This document shows positions 10,125 to 19,555 of a stretch of DNA of 64,000 bases, one piece after another. The DNA comes from Sulfuricurvum sp. (GTDB lineage: Bacteria; Campylobacterota; Campylobacteria; Campylobacterales; Sulfurimonadaceae). The position numbers were made by a program, and so were the translations under genes. The stretch covers positions 40,458-104,457 of the forward strand of contig JAQULP010000006.1 in the NCBI GenBank assembly GCA_028718525.1, read 5' to 3'. Position 1 is the stretch's first letter; the number at the start of each line of letters is the position of its first letter. Below the pieces are notes generated by a model that saw only the letters and a list, made by a program, of their open reading frames with translations, was not told the origin of the DNA and searched no databases.

Positions 10125-10373
10125 ATGAAATGGTTAGATAAACGATACTACAGTATCTATCTGGTTACGGCTATTATCAGTGGGTGTTTCATTTTTATGG
10201 GACTAAGTACCTTTGCCGTGTTTGAATCCATCGGAAACGGAAAAACCAGTTCCGATCTGGCTTTGGAAACGGCTAAAAAAACCTGTTTGGCACACAAAGG
10301 GGAACTGATTCTCGTCAATCAGCATAATCCACTTTACACCAAATGCATCACAGGGCGTACTGAACATAACTAA
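10125..10373 (+). CDS. Small membrane-anchored protein, unknown function
   Basis: I do not recognise this 82-residue protein. It has a good ribosome site (GGAGG, 8 nt before the ATG). One membrane helix (about residues 11-33, SIYLVTAIISGCFIFMGLSTFAVF) is followed by a short hydrophilic tail with two cysteines (TCLAHKG, YTKCITG) that could be periplasmic and form a disulfide. It stands alone after a 190-bp AT-rich gap, 53 bp before the ComM-like gene. Codon use resembles the neighbours, so it is probably real. Confidence 0.65.
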   Translation: MKWLDKRYYSIYLVTAIISGCFIFMGLSTFAVFESIGNGKTSSDLALETAKKTCLAHKGELILVNQHNPLYTKCITGRTEHN

Positions 10374-10426
10374 CCGATTAGACAGCTGCATTCAGACTCA
10401 TCCGATAATGGCAAGGAGCCGACAGC

Positions 10427-11935
10427 ATGAAGCAATTGTTATGCGCAACTTTTGAAGGGATCGACGCCAAAATAGTTGAAGTACAATTTACCGCAACCAA
10501 AGGGCTCCCTGCCTTTACCATAGTCGGTATGGCCAATACGGCCATAACCGAGTCCAAAGAGCGGGTAAAATCGGCTCTATTAAGCAATAGCTATACGTTT
10601 CCCCCAAAACGCCTTACCATCAATCTTGCCCCCAGTGATTTACGTAAAGAGGGGTCCCATTTCGATCTCCCCATCGCTGTTTTAATTGCGTTGGGGAATC
10701 ATGAAGTAGATCTGAGCGAATGGTACGTATTTGGGGAGCTTGGGTTGGATGGAAGCGTTACCGAGAATACCCTCCTCTATCCGATCCTATTGTCGTTGGC
10801 AAACCAGGGGGTGATAAAGCGGGCAATCGTCCCCATGATAAGTTTGCCTAAACTCTCTAAAATACCCGGCATCGCCTTTTACGGCGTCGAATCGTTAAAC
10901 GACACGCTCACCCTCTTGCGTGCCGATCAACTGCCGCAACGAGACGGATACACAACCGACTTTGATTTTAACCGAATCAGCCATAATGAGGAAAAATACT
11001 ATTTTCATGAAATCTACCCCGTCGATTTTATCGATATCAAGGGGCAAGAACACGCTAAACGTGCGGCATTGATCGCCGCAGCGGGGATGCACAATCTTTT
11101 GCTTGAAGGGTCGCCCGGATCCGGGAAATCGATGATTGCCAAACGACTTGTTCACATTATGCCCCCGCTGCACAATAACGAGATGCTAGAATGTGCGAAA
11201 CTCGAAATTCTGGAGGGGAAAGATCCCTCGTTCTCCCCTTTGCGCCCCTTTCGTGCACCTCATCACTCCAGTACGGGAGCCAGTATCTTCGGCGGGGGAG
11301 CCCATAAAGCGCAAATCGGAGAGGTGGGATTGGCCCATGGAGGGATTTTATTTTTCGACGAACTTCCGCACTTTTCAAAAACGGTACTCGAAGCGTTACG
11401 CGAGCCTCTGGAAGACCGTCATATCCGAATCTCACGGGTAAATACCAAAGTCACCTATAATGCCAATTTTTTGTTTGTAGCGGCTATGAACCCATGCCCC
11501 TGCGGGAATCTTTTTAGCACAACAACCGCATGCAGATGCAGCGATCTGGAGATAAACCGCTATAAATCACGCCTCTCCGACCCGTTTTTAGACCGGATTG
11601 ATCTGTATGTACAGATGCATGCGGTAACTGCCGGTGACAAACCCAGCGTAACCTCAAAAGAGCTGCATGAAAAAGTTCGTGAAGCGTTTTTACGGCAAAA
11701 GGGTCGAGGACAAAAACGGCTCAACGGTGCACTAAGCGATGCGGAGATCGCCCGATTTTGCCCGTTAAACGATGAAGCGCAAACGGTTATCGACCAGGCT
11801 ATCGGGAGATTCGGACTCTCATTCAGAGCGGTCAGTCGCGTTCTCAAAGTCGCACGTACCATTGCCGATATCGAAGGGAAAGAGGAGATTGAAAAAAGGG
11901 AGCTGCTGGAGGCACTCAGCTATCGGAAACGATAG
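10427..11935 (+). CDS. comM: YifB/ComM-family Mg-chelatase-like AAA+ ATPase
   Basis: ComM is a hexameric branch-migration helicase that helps integrate single-stranded DNA during natural transformation. The 502-residue protein has the N-terminal Lon-protease-like fold of the family (GLPAFTIVGMANTAITESKERVKSAL), Walker A LEGSPGSGKSMIAKRL, Walker B GILFFDELPHF and the characteristic Cys cluster AAMNPCPCGN...CRCSDLEINRYKSRLS. The C-terminal Mg_chelatase_C domain ends at RELLEALSYRKR. Family assignment is secure. The transformation role is known from gamma-proteobacterial ComM and is inferred here; no other competence gene is adjacent. Confidence 0.9.
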   Translation: MKQLLCATFEGIDAKIVEVQFTATKGLPAFTIVGMANTAITESKERVKSALLSNSYTFPPKRLTINLAPSDLRKEGSHFDLPIAVLIALGNHEVDLSEWYVFGELGLDGSVTENTLLYPILLSLANQGVIKRAIVPMISLPKLSKIPGIAFYGVESLNDTLTLLRADQLPQRDGYTTDFDFNRISHNEEKYYFHEIYPVDFIDIKGQEHAKRAALIAAAGMHNLLLEGSPGSGKSMIAKRLVHIMPPLHNNEMLECAKLEILEGKDPSFSPLRPFRAPHHSSTGASIFGGGAHKAQIGEVGLAHGGILFFDELPHFSKTVLEALREPLEDRHIRISRVNTKVTYNANFLFVAAMNPCPCGNLFSTTTACRCSDLEINRYKSRLSDPFLDRIDLYVQMHAVTAGDKPSVTSKELHEKVREAFLRQKGRGQKRLNGALSDAEIARFCPLNDEAQTVIDQAIGRFGLSFRAVSRVLKVARTIADIEGKEEIEKRELLEALSYRKR

Positions 11936-12056
11936 AGGAAAGTGCCGGACGGTAGGATAAACGAACAATACGACTACCCTAAACGGCGGATACCGCCTGC
12001 TCAGCAGCGCGAAGAAGACTCACCTAGAGTAGGGAATTTCTTCCGTCGATGGAGCT
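11936..12056. other. Convergent intergenic region with short palindromes
   Basis: This is 121 bp between convergent stops. It contains GGCGG-ATA-CCGCC (11985-11997), CTGCTCAGCAG just after it, and GAAGAA/TTCTTC arms flanking a 20-nt loop. There is no T-run, so it is not a classic terminator. It is GC-richer than other gaps in the window, and a structured RNA is possible but not recognised. Confidence 0.35.
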
Positions 12057-13136
12057 TTAAAACGTTGCGACAACCCAGGTCGTAATAAAATAACCGCCGA
12101 TCAACAACCAGCCGAACATGGCCCCTGCCGTATAAAGAGGGGCAAGCCCCAATCCACGGAATTTTGCAAAACGGGTTCCCATCCCTAGAGCCGTCATCGC
12201 CATCGTCAGTAAAAAAGTATCGATGACATTGATATTTTCAACACTGTTTTTAATCAATGTCGCGATCGCTTCGCCGCTGTGTTGCGCACCATATTGCGTC
12301 AACAAGGAGTTAACCCCTGCCATACCGATAAAATAAACGGCAAACCATGGAATAACCAGTTTCACCCCTCCTCCGGTCGTCCCGTTTTTCTTAGCCGCAT
12401 AGGAGAGATAAATTCCCAATACAATCAACATCGGGGCAATCATGATGACGCGGGTCATTTTAACGATCACCGCCGCATCTGCGGCATCTTTGCCGTATGC
12501 ACCGCCGACGGCTACAACCTGGGCTACCTCATGAATGGTTCCGCCGACAAAGATACCGAAAGTTCGATCGTCCATACCCGCAAAAACGCCGGCACTGTAC
12601 AGGGCAGGATATAAGAACATGGCAATCGTACCGAATAAGACTACCATCGAAACGGCGACAGCGGCTTTGTGTTCTTCGGATTTGAGTACCGGCTCCGTAG
12701 CCAAAACGGCGGCCGCACCGCACACCGATGCACCCGAAGCGGTCAACATTGAGGTATCCCGATCCATTTTAAAGAGCTTTTGCCCTAAAATAGTCCCTAG
12801 AATAAACGTTGTGGAGAGCATGATCAGCGAGACCATGAACCCCTCCATACCTACTTCGGCAATTTGCTGAAACGTAATACGAAATCCGTAAAAAACGATC
12901 GCAAAACGGAGAATTTTTTTCCCCGAAAAAGTTATCCCCCCCTCCCAAGCCGAAGGAAATTTGTTATGAAGGGTATTAGCATAAAATATCCCCAGCACAA
13001 TCCCTACAACCAAGGGTGAAATCCCTAAATTTTTTATGACGGCGATATCGGCAATCATGGTCGCTGCCGCGGCAAAAATCGCGACAAAAAGGATACCGCT
13101 GAGGGTACCGGTCCGTTTTTGAGGTGAAAAAGGCAT
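12057..13136 (-). CDS. YeiH/UPF0324-family membrane transporter (putative sulfate exporter family)
   Basis: This polytopic inner-membrane protein of 359 residues has about ten predicted helices. Family signatures are FGFRIT-like (FYGFRITFQQIAEVG), GASVCGAAAVLATEPVLKS and GTIHEVAQVVAVGGAYG, which are strongly conserved in UPF0324. The family is annotated as putative sulfate exporter, but the substrate is not firmly established. Export of an oxidised sulfur anion would suit a sulfur-oxidising organism; that is inference. It is monocistronic, convergent with comM, and followed 80 bp upstream by the stop of the DUF748 gene on the same strand. Confidence 0.85.
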   Translation of the reverse strand: MPFSPQKRTGTLSGILFVAIFAAAATMIADIAVIKNLGISPLVVGIVLGIFYANTLHNKFPSAWEGGITFSGKKILRFAIVFYGFRITFQQIAEVGMEGFMVSLIMLSTTFILGTILGQKLFKMDRDTSMLTASGASVCGAAAVLATEPVLKSEEHKAAVAVSMVVLFGTIAMFLYPALYSAGVFAGMDDRTFGIFVGGTIHEVAQVVAVGGAYGKDAADAAVIVKMTRVIMIAPMLIVLGIYLSYAAKKNGTTGGGVKLVIPWFAVYFIGMAGVNSLLTQYGAQHSGEAIATLIKNSVENINVIDTFLLTMAMTALGMGTRFAKFRGLGLAPLYTAGAMFGWLLIGGYFITTWVVATF

Positions 13137-13216
13137 AAACTCTCCTAATAAAACTGATAACCGAATTATAAAGAGATTTCAACAATAAGAAAAGTTTTGC
13201 GCCCGCTCTTTTGATT

Positions 13217-16200
13217 TTAAGGGATAACGATCTCCATTCTCGCCGGTATCTCTTCCCGCTTGGCCCCTTTAACCGGTTCGGACCCTTTTAGCGTAATCCG
13301 TTTATCATATCCCGGCGTTCTTATCAGGTAATTTCGTATCATCTCAGCGCGCTGATGACCGAGGCTTTGAAGCTCTTGAGGCGTCAGCGGCTGTATCGGC
13401 ACCAGTTTACCGACCAGAGCCTCCGAAAAATGGCGGACAAATGCCGCCTCTTCCGTATACTGGGTTTGAAGGGCAGATTTCAGCTCTTTCAGCTCCTGTT
13501 TATCCAATCTCTCCCGCGCCATCTCTTCCAAAAGTTCTACATTGATCCCCTGAAGTGAATCGATTTTCCCCTCTTTTGTCCGTTTGGCGGCCGACACAAT
13601 CAATTTTTGTGCTTTGAGGGCATAGGAATCCAACGTCTCGTCATACCCCCCATAAAGGTTCAGCATGAGCTTCGGACGTTTCGCAAGCATTGCCGCAACC
13701 TGATCGAGTTTTTCCGTTTGGGGCGGAAGAAGATGTGAGGAACCGGCTTCAAAATCGACGCTTGAGAGGGTATCGTTCTCAATCCCCATCATGGAACTCA
13801 GCAACCGAAACGGCGACGTAACCGCTTTGGTAAAGAGATTGCCGATCACCTGCCACACTACTTTCCCGTATTTAAAATCAGGGTTATTCACATCCCCTTC
13901 AATCGGAAGATTGATATCAATAACCCCCTCTTTGTCTTCAAGCAAGGCGAGGACAAACGGCATCGGCCACGGAGCGCCCCCCTCTTTTTCGTCTCCGAGT
14001 TCAATTTTCTTGATCACGACTTGATTGGCACCGTTGAGTTGACCCCCCTCTATTTTATAGCCCAAATTTAAAAACAGTTTCCCGCCGTCAATCTTATACC
14101 CCATAAATTCCAGGGAGTAGGGAGTATAGTTTTTGAGTTCAAGATTGTTGAAAACAACACCGATATCGGTAAATTTTTTCGGATCTTTGGTATTTAAAGA
14201 ACCGTCAATTTTGGCCGATCCGTATTGATCGACCCCTCCTCCCAGTTTGACAAAAGTCGTTACGTCTTTCGTCGTTGAAATACCCAATACCGAACCTTCC
14301 AGATCATGGATATAGGTCTTAAAGGGCAGAGGAAGCGAAAGATCGCTGAACGTGGCACTGCTCCCTCTCAAAACCAATTTAACGATATCCATTCCGAACG
14401 GGTTCCCCTCCTGTTTCGTCGCATTGGATTCCGAAGGAGTTTTTTTGCTCAAGGTAGTGTAGTTTAGCACTTTCTTTGCATCAATAAGGGCATTGGTATA
14501 CAAGCCATCGATCCCAAGCTGATTGATTTTAAGACGATTATCGGGGTAAGCGTAGAGAAACGGCGTCACCCCGATCCTATCCCATCCAAGTAAAACGGAA
14601 TTGTCCCGTGCATCGTTCACAACCCAATCGCTCAGGGAGACTTTCCCTTTCACCCCTGTTTTTGCCGGAGTATACGCATATTGTGCGGAAAGTGAAAGGT
14701 TCCCCCGTCGAAGTGACGCATAGGTGCTCGGCTCAATATACGGATCGATCAGCGAGACGTCAAACGCTTTAATATCAACCTCCCCTTTACTGCTCAAAGG
14801 GGAACGGACGACATCACTTTTAAGGCTTAGGGTGCTTTTGCCGTTAATGCGGGTCGACGCGATAAGGGTGTTTTTAACCTTCGGATCATTCTCTATGTCA
14901 CGTACGTTGAGATTCATCCGGTCGAGCTTCAACGAAACCTCTTTTGAGGGAACTTCATCGATAAAGGCTGCCGATCCGTTATGCAAAGCGATCTCATCGA
15001 TGCGATACCCCCACGGTGCTTTATCCGAAGAGGCGGCTTTCCCCCTTTTTTCCGGTGGAGCATAGATGTATTTCGACACATCGACCGTTCCGTCTTTCAA
15101 TCGTTTGACGGCGACTTCCGGTTGCAAAAGAGAAACCTTTTGAACGCGGGCATATTTTCCCTCACGGTTAATCTCAACCCCGTCGATACCGATCCCCTCC
15201 AATCCGACACTTTGAAATCCGTCTCTTTGACGAACCACGCTGAGCGCGCCGGTTGATAGCCGAAGGTTCAGGAGCGCTTTTTCATCGCTGCTGACGGTAT
15301 CGGTATAGAGCGATAGATTTTGCAGACGGGCCCGATACGCTTCGGTGGGGGCATTATCACTCCATTCCGAGCTGACATTCTCCACCGCAACGCTCCCTAT
15401 CCGGTAAGTCCACGGTTCTTTCGTTTCGTTATCGTCAGAAGGAAACGCTTTTTGAATCGTCTCAATATAATCCAGCCAGTCAATTTTCCCCGCATGAGAT
15501 CGCCGTGCCGCCACGCTGACCCCGTTTATATGGAGCGATCGGGCATCAAAAATTTTACGCATCGGCTGAACCGACCCGTTAACAAGGCGGAGTGTACCGA
15601 GGGTAAAGAGGTTCCGCTCTTCCCCTTTGGGGATAATCCGTACCTTATCCATGTTAAAATGCAGATGGCTCAACTCCGTCGCATTGATATCCTTCGCGTC
15701 AAACCGATAGTCAAATCCGAACGAGGCACTGCCATCCGCCACTTCAATCGGAAATTTCTCTTTAAAATAGCGCCACGGAGTATAGAGTTTTCCCGAATCG
15801 AACTCTAAATTCCCCCCTATGGCAAACGGGGAGAGGGTATCGATTTTCCCTTTGAGATCGATAAAGCCCCCTTCGTTGATCGTTGCGTAGAGGCGCATTT
15901 TCCCATTTGCGCCGGAGAGATCGCGCAAATCGATATGATCAAGATGAAAGCCTATCGGCCCCAGGTCCAAAACATACCCGCCCCCCTCTGCATCGTCGCG
16001 ATAATGGAGGGCCCCTTTTTGAAGCGAGAGATGGTTGACCATCAGCCTCATCGGCTCGGAAGGTTTCTCTTCCTCCTCTTTTTCCCCCAGTTCAGTGAGC
16101 CATTTGAAGTTAAAATCCCCTTGGGGATCGCGGTAAAGGGTTATTTTGGGATCAGATAAACGGATATCGTCAATCACCAACCCGCCGCGCCATAAATAGG

Positions 16201-16465
16201 CCAGAGGATCGATATTGATCGAAAATTCCCCGAGGGCAAACAAATCCCCTTTTTGCGGCGTTTTAAACGTTACCTCTTTAAGGACGAGATGGAGGGAAAA
16301 CGGGTTAAAAGAGGCCGCTTTGACAGCGAATTCTCCCCCCTTCGTCACTTCGGCAACAGTGGAGGGAACCACGTTTTTAAGGAGATAAGGGACTCCGAAA
16401 AACCCTGCCGCTCCGTAAATCGCTACCGCCGCCGCCAGCGACTTTAACATCAATCCTTTATTCAT
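13217..16465 (-). CDS. Giant DUF748/AsmA-like envelope protein
   Basis: This is a very large envelope protein. The ORF track starts at 16573, overlapping nrdB; I place the start at the ATG at 16465 (MNKGLMLKSLAAA), preceded by AAGGG at 7 nt, giving 1,082 residues. MGMNKG (16471) or MSKTRF (16525) are alternatives. An N-terminal membrane anchor (LAAAVAIYGAAGFFGVPYLL) leads into long beta-rich repeats typical of DUF748 and AsmA-like proteins (FSINIDPLAYLWRGGLVIDDIRLSDPKI). An OmpA-like motif occurs near the C-terminus (FEAGSSHLLPPQTEKLDQVAAML). Related AsmA-like proteins form hydrophobic grooves for lipid transfer between membranes; that role is possible here but unproven. It is divergent from nrdB. 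Confidence 0.85.
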   Translation of the reverse strand: MNKGLMLKSLAAAVAIYGAAGFFGVPYLLKNVVPSTVAEVTKGGEFAVKAASFNPFSLHLVLKEVTFKTPQKGDLFALGEFSINIDPLAYLWRGGLVIDDIRLSDPKITLYRDPQGDFNFKWLTELGEKEEEEKPSEPMRLMVNHLSLQKGALHYRDDAEGGGYVLDLGPIGFHLDHIDLRDLSGANGKMRLYATINEGGFIDLKGKIDTLSPFAIGGNLEFDSGKLYTPWRYFKEKFPIEVADGSASFGFDYRFDAKDINATELSHLHFNMDKVRIIPKGEERNLFTLGTLRLVNGSVQPMRKIFDARSLHINGVSVAARRSHAGKIDWLDYIETIQKAFPSDDNETKEPWTYRIGSVAVENVSSEWSDNAPTEAYRARLQNLSLYTDTVSSDEKALLNLRLSTGALSVVRQRDGFQSVGLEGIGIDGVEINREGKYARVQKVSLLQPEVAVKRLKDGTVDVSKYIYAPPEKRGKAASSDKAPWGYRIDEIALHNGSAAFIDEVPSKEVSLKLDRMNLNVRDIENDPKVKNTLIASTRINGKSTLSLKSDVVRSPLSSKGEVDIKAFDVSLIDPYIEPSTYASLRRGNLSLSAQYAYTPAKTGVKGKVSLSDWVVNDARDNSVLLGWDRIGVTPFLYAYPDNRLKINQLGIDGLYTNALIDAKKVLNYTTLSKKTPSESNATKQEGNPFGMDIVKLVLRGSSATFSDLSLPLPFKTYIHDLEGSVLGISTTKDVTTFVKLGGGVDQYGSAKIDGSLNTKDPKKFTDIGVVFNNLELKNYTPYSLEFMGYKIDGGKLFLNLGYKIEGGQLNGANQVVIKKIELGDEKEGGAPWPMPFVLALLEDKEGVIDINLPIEGDVNNPDFKYGKVVWQVIGNLFTKAVTSPFRLLSSMMGIENDTLSSVDFEAGSSHLLPPQTEKLDQVAAMLAKRPKLMLNLYGGYDETLDSYALKAQKLIVSAAKRTKEGKIDSLQGINVELLEEMARERLDKQELKELKSALQTQYTEEAAFVRHFSEALVGKLVPIQPLTPQELQSLGHQRAEMIRNYLIRTPGYDKRITLKGSEPVKGAKREEIPARMEIVIP

Positions 16466-16562
16466 ACCCATACCCTTGCCAAAATTACTTTCCATTTTAT
16501 CATACTTAAATCTAGTTTTCGACATAATCAGATCCTTAATCACACTATAACGGATGGACTTT

Positions 16563-17582
16563 ATGAACCGCAAGAAAATTTACAATCCGACTTCAAACGA
16601 ACACGTAAACGATCGGCGTATTTTCGGCGGTAATCCGACCGGTATTTTTGAGCTTAACAACATCAAATACCAATGGGCCTACAACCTCTGGGAGATGATG
16701 CTCAACAATACATGGTTTCCCAAAGAGGTGGATATGACCCGTGACGCGGTGGACTATAAATATCTGACCGAGATGGAAAAAACGGCCTACGATAAAGCCC
16801 TCTCCCAGCTCATTTTTATGGATAGCCTCCAAACCAACAACCTGATGGACAACATCAATCCCTACGTCACGGCACCCGAAATCAACCTGATCCTGGTACG
16901 CCAAAGCTTCGAAGAGGCACTCCACTCCCAAAGCTATGCCGTCATGGTCGACTCCATCAGCCAAAACAGCGAAGAGATTTACGATCTCTGGCGCCGCGAC
17001 ATGATGCTTAAAACCAAAAATGACTCCATCGCCGCACGCTACGATGCCCTCGCGCACGACCCGTCAGAAAGCGCTTTTGTTAAAGCCTGCTTTGCCAATC
17101 AGATTTTGGAAGGGATCTATTTTTACAGCGGATTTACCTACATCTATACCCTTGCCCGCTCGGGTAAAATGTTGGGCTCCGCACAAATGATCCGCTTTAT
17201 TCAGCGCGACGAAGTGACCCATCTGGTCTTATTCCAGAACATTATCAATACCCTTCGCCGTGAGCGTTCGGATCTCTTTACCGAAGAGCTGATCGAAGAG
17301 GTGTACGATATGTTCCGAAAAGCGGTTGCCCTCGAAGTCGCATGGGGCCAATACATCACCCAGGGGCAGATTTTGGGTCTCACCAACGACATCGTGGAAC
17401 AATACATCCAGTATCTTGCCGACAATCGTCTTTCGGCGGTTGGCCTCAAACCCCTTTACAACGTTTCGAACCCGATTAAATGGGTTGACGATTTCTCGAA
17501 ATTCAACGACCAGAAAACGAACTTTTTCGAAGGAACCGTCACCAACTATTCCAAAGGAAGCCTCAGCTTTGACGACTTCTAA
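16563..17582 (+). CDS. nrdB: Class Ia ribonucleoside-diphosphate reductase, beta subunit (R2)
   Basis: NrdB holds the di-iron tyrosyl-radical cofactor that starts ribonucleotide reduction in NrdA. I use the ATG at 16563 ([10 protein letters not shown]); the track's 16554 start is also possible. Iron-ligand regions are visible: [17 protein letters not shown] (Glu, His and the candidate radical Tyr) and [11 protein letters not shown] (Glu, His). The C-terminal SLSFDDF tail is the peptide that docks on NrdA. The gene is about 5 kb from nrdA and on the other strand; separated nrdA and nrdB are also seen in Campylobacter. It is oxygen-dependent, consistent with a microaerobic organism. Confidence 0.95.
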   Translation: MNRKKIYNPTSNEHVNDRRIFGGNPTGIFELNNIKYQWAYNLWEMMLNNTWFPKEVDMTRDAVDYKYLTEMEKTAYDKALSQLIFMDSLQTNNLMDNINPYVTAPEINLILVRQSFEEALHSQSYAVMVDSISQNSEEIYDLWRRDMMLKTKNDSIAARYDALAHDPSESAFVKACFANQILEGIYFYSGFTYIYTLARSGKMLGSAQMIRFIQRDEVTHLVLFQNIINTLRRERSDLFTEELIEEVYDMFRKAVALEVAWGQYITQGQILGLTNDIVEQYIQYLADNRLSAVGLKPLYNVSNPIKWVDDFSKFNDQKTNFFEGTVTNYSKGSLSFDDF

Positions 17583-18303
17583 ATCCCGTTCCATCGTATC
17601 GCTTTGTTTTGAGACCCATCCCGATTTTCATACCAATCTGGATCGTCTTCTTGGCCTGATCGAACACTCAGCCGAAGATGCAATCGTTGTTGCACCGGAG
17701 GTATGTCTGAGCGGATTTGCTTACGAACGTTTCGAAGAGGCGGCCGCTTTTACCCCGATGGCAATCGAACGTCTGTATCGCAGTCTCGGCAACCGTCTTT
17801 TAATCCTGACAGCCATTGCCAAAGAGGGGGAAGCGTTTTACAATATCGCCTATGCTCTGCATAACGGATCGATCCTCCACCGACAGTCCAAAACCAAACT
17901 TTTCGCCCTCGGTGCGGAACACGACTATTTTTCTCCCGGGGAGGAGAAGGAGCTGACCCCTTTCGTCTTCGAAGGGATCAAAATCGGTATTCTGATCTGT
18001 TTCGAACTCCGGTTTAAAACGCTCTGGCAGCAAATGGAAGGATGTGATATTATCGCCGTACCGGCTCAGTGGGGAAAACTTCGAAGCGACCATTTCGTGA
18101 CCCTGACGAATGCTCTCGCCCTGATTAACCAGTGCTATGTGATTGCCTCCGATGCCGATAATCCCGATACGACAGGGATGAGCGGTATTATCACCCCGTT
18201 TGGGGGAGAGATCCGGAACAACGGCTCAGCCTTGTTAACATCCCATTTCGAAGAGCGTACCGTCCTCTCCATGCGCCGATACCTAAATGTAGGAATAGAA
18301 TGA
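17569..18303 (+). CDS. Carbon-nitrogen hydrolase (nitrilase superfamily), TTG start
   Basis: The nitrilase-fold Glu-Lys-Cys triad is visible in [26 protein letters not shown] and ILICFELRF. The ORF track begins deep inside nrdB with nonsense sequence; the likely start is the TTG at 17569, inside the last codons of nrdB, with AAGGAAG just upstream. That gives 244 residues ([14 protein letters not shown]), a normal family length. The 14-bp overlap with nrdB suggests translational coupling. The protein may be an amidase acting on a damaged metabolite, such as deaminated glutathione, or an omega-amidase; the substrate cannot be read from the sequence. It is followed by pcm with a 4-bp overlap. 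Confidence 0.82.
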   Translation: MTTSKSRSIVSLCFETHPDFHTNLDRLLGLIEHSAEDAIVVAPEVCLSGFAYERFEEAAAFTPMAIERLYRSLGNRLLILTAIAKEGEAFYNIAYALHNGSILHRQSKTKLFALGAEHDYFSPGEEKELTPFVFEGIKIGILICFELRFKTLWQQMEGCDIIAVPAQWGKLRSDHFVTLTNALALINQCYVIASDADNPDTTGMSGIITPFGGEIRNNGSALLTSHFEERTVLSMRRYLNVGIE

Positions 18304-18947
18304 GCATCGATAAAATCACCATCATCAAAACAACCCGGATGAGCGAAGAGATCAGTAAAAAATTCCCTCTTCGCCCTCTCATTAAAAATGCGATTATCCA
18401 TACCAACCGCGAAGCCTTCGTTCCGTTGGCAATGCGCCACAACGCCTACCGTCTCGACGCTCTTCCCATCGGTGCGCAGCAATACATCTCCTCGCCCCTG
18501 ACCGTTGCCAAAATGACCCAATACCTCAGTCCCGAGGGGTGTGACAGCGTCCTCGAAATCGGCTGCGGAAGCGGCTATCAAGCCGCCGTCTTGTCCCATG
18601 TATTCCGTCGTGTCTTTACCATTGAACGTATCGAATCGCTTCTGCTGGAAGCCAAAGAGCGTTTTCGCCATCTCCGTCTGGGCAATATCCATACCCGTAC
18701 CGATGACGGCCAAAACGGCTGGGAGCAGTACGCCCCCTACGACCGTATTTTATTCTCCGCTTCAGCACGTGAAATTCCCCAAAAACTGTTTCATCAGCTC
18801 AGAGAAGGGGGGATATTAATCGCCCCGATCGACAAAGGACGAGAACAGGTTATCACCCGCTTTACGAAGCAGGGGGGGGTCATCCACGAAGATCCCCTTG
18901 AAGTTTGTGATTTTGTCCCGGTATTAAACGGAGTGGTACGAAAATGA
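18300..18947 (+). CDS. pcm: Protein-L-isoaspartate O-methyltransferase
   Basis: PCMT repairs damaged proteins by methylating L-isoaspartyl residues with SAM. The SAM motif I is [18 protein letters not shown], preceded by the conserved [22 protein letters not shown]. Motif II/III regions follow ([25 protein letters not shown]). The 215-residue length is normal. The gene is coupled by ATGA overlaps on both sides, between a nitrilase and a second methyltransferase. Pairing with a nitrilase-fold enzyme hints at a damage-repair operon, but this is inference. Confidence 0.9.
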   Translation: MSIDKITIIKTTRMSEEISKKFPLRPLIKNAIIHTNREAFVPLAMRHNAYRLDALPIGAQQYISSPLTVAKMTQYLSPEGCDSVLEIGCGSGYQAAVLSHVFRRVFTIERIESLLLEAKERFRHLRLGNIHTRTDDGQNGWEQYAPYDRILFSASAREIPQKLFHQLREGGILIAPIDKGREQVITRFTKQGGVIHEDPLEVCDFVPVLNGVVRK

Positions 18948-19555
18948 GTGATCAACGCGAATTTTGGAATGAACGTTTTATCAAAGAGGGGTATTTTTAC
19001 GGTACCGAACCTAACCGTTACGTCGCCTCCGTCATCGATTCTCTCAAATCCCCTCAACGGATCTTGTTTTTAGGGGAAGGGGAGGGGCGAAATGCCGCCT
19101 ACGCCGCTCGGGCAGGGCACATCGTCAGTGCCCTCGACGCCTCTGAAATCGGCCTCACCAAAGCCGCCATGCTGGCCAAAAAAGAGGGACGCGAGATTAC
19201 CCTGATTCATTGCGATTTAGAGCTCTGGAACCCCACAGAATCGTATGATGCCATTTTGTGCTCGTTTCTCCATCTCGCTGAGCCCCTCAGGAGCGAAGTT
19301 TTTGCCAAAGCGATCCGTCAGCTTGAACCCGATGGGATCTTTGGCGGGGAATTTTTCTCGATCCGTCAGCTCCCCCGCAACACCGGAGGGCCAAAGGATG
19401 AAGCGCTTCTTTATACGGCCGATTCCCTCCGATCGCTTCTCGAACTCCAGCCGTGCGAAATCGTCGAACTCTGCGAAATCGATACCGAACTCAACGAGGG
19501 GAGGGGGCATGTCGGCGTCGCCTCCGTCGTCCGTATGAAGGTAATACGCCGATGA
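18944..19555 (+). CDS. Class I SAM-dependent methyltransferase (TehB-like)
   Basis: The 203-residue protein begins with [26 protein letters not shown], common in TehB/thiopurine-like small-molecule methyltransferases. The SAM loop is [33 protein letters not shown]. Family members methylate tellurite, thiols or other small molecules. The C-terminus contains [30 protein letters not shown]. It is coupled by ATGA overlaps to pcm and to the RsmB-like gene. Function beyond methyltransferase is uncertain. Confidence 0.85.
   Translation: MSDQREFWNERFIKEGYFYGTEPNRYVASVIDSLKSPQRILFLGEGEGRNAAYAARAGHIVSALDASEIGLTKAAMLAKKEGREITLIHCDLELWNPTESYDAILCSFLHLAEPLRSEVFAKAIRQLEPDGIFGGEFFSIRQLPRNTGGPKDEALLYTADSLRSLLELQPCEIVELCEIDTELNEGRGHVGVASVVRMKVIRR

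Noticed and set aside
11936-11960. GAGGAAAGTGCCGG after comM resembles the 5' end of RNase P RNA.
   Set aside because: Only 121 bp separate the two genes and the other conserved P RNA segments are absent, so the match is likely chance.
13355-16447. Several plus-strand ORFs of 60-160 aa within the DUF748 gene.
   Set aside because: They arise from codon use in the long minus-strand gene; no domains are visible.
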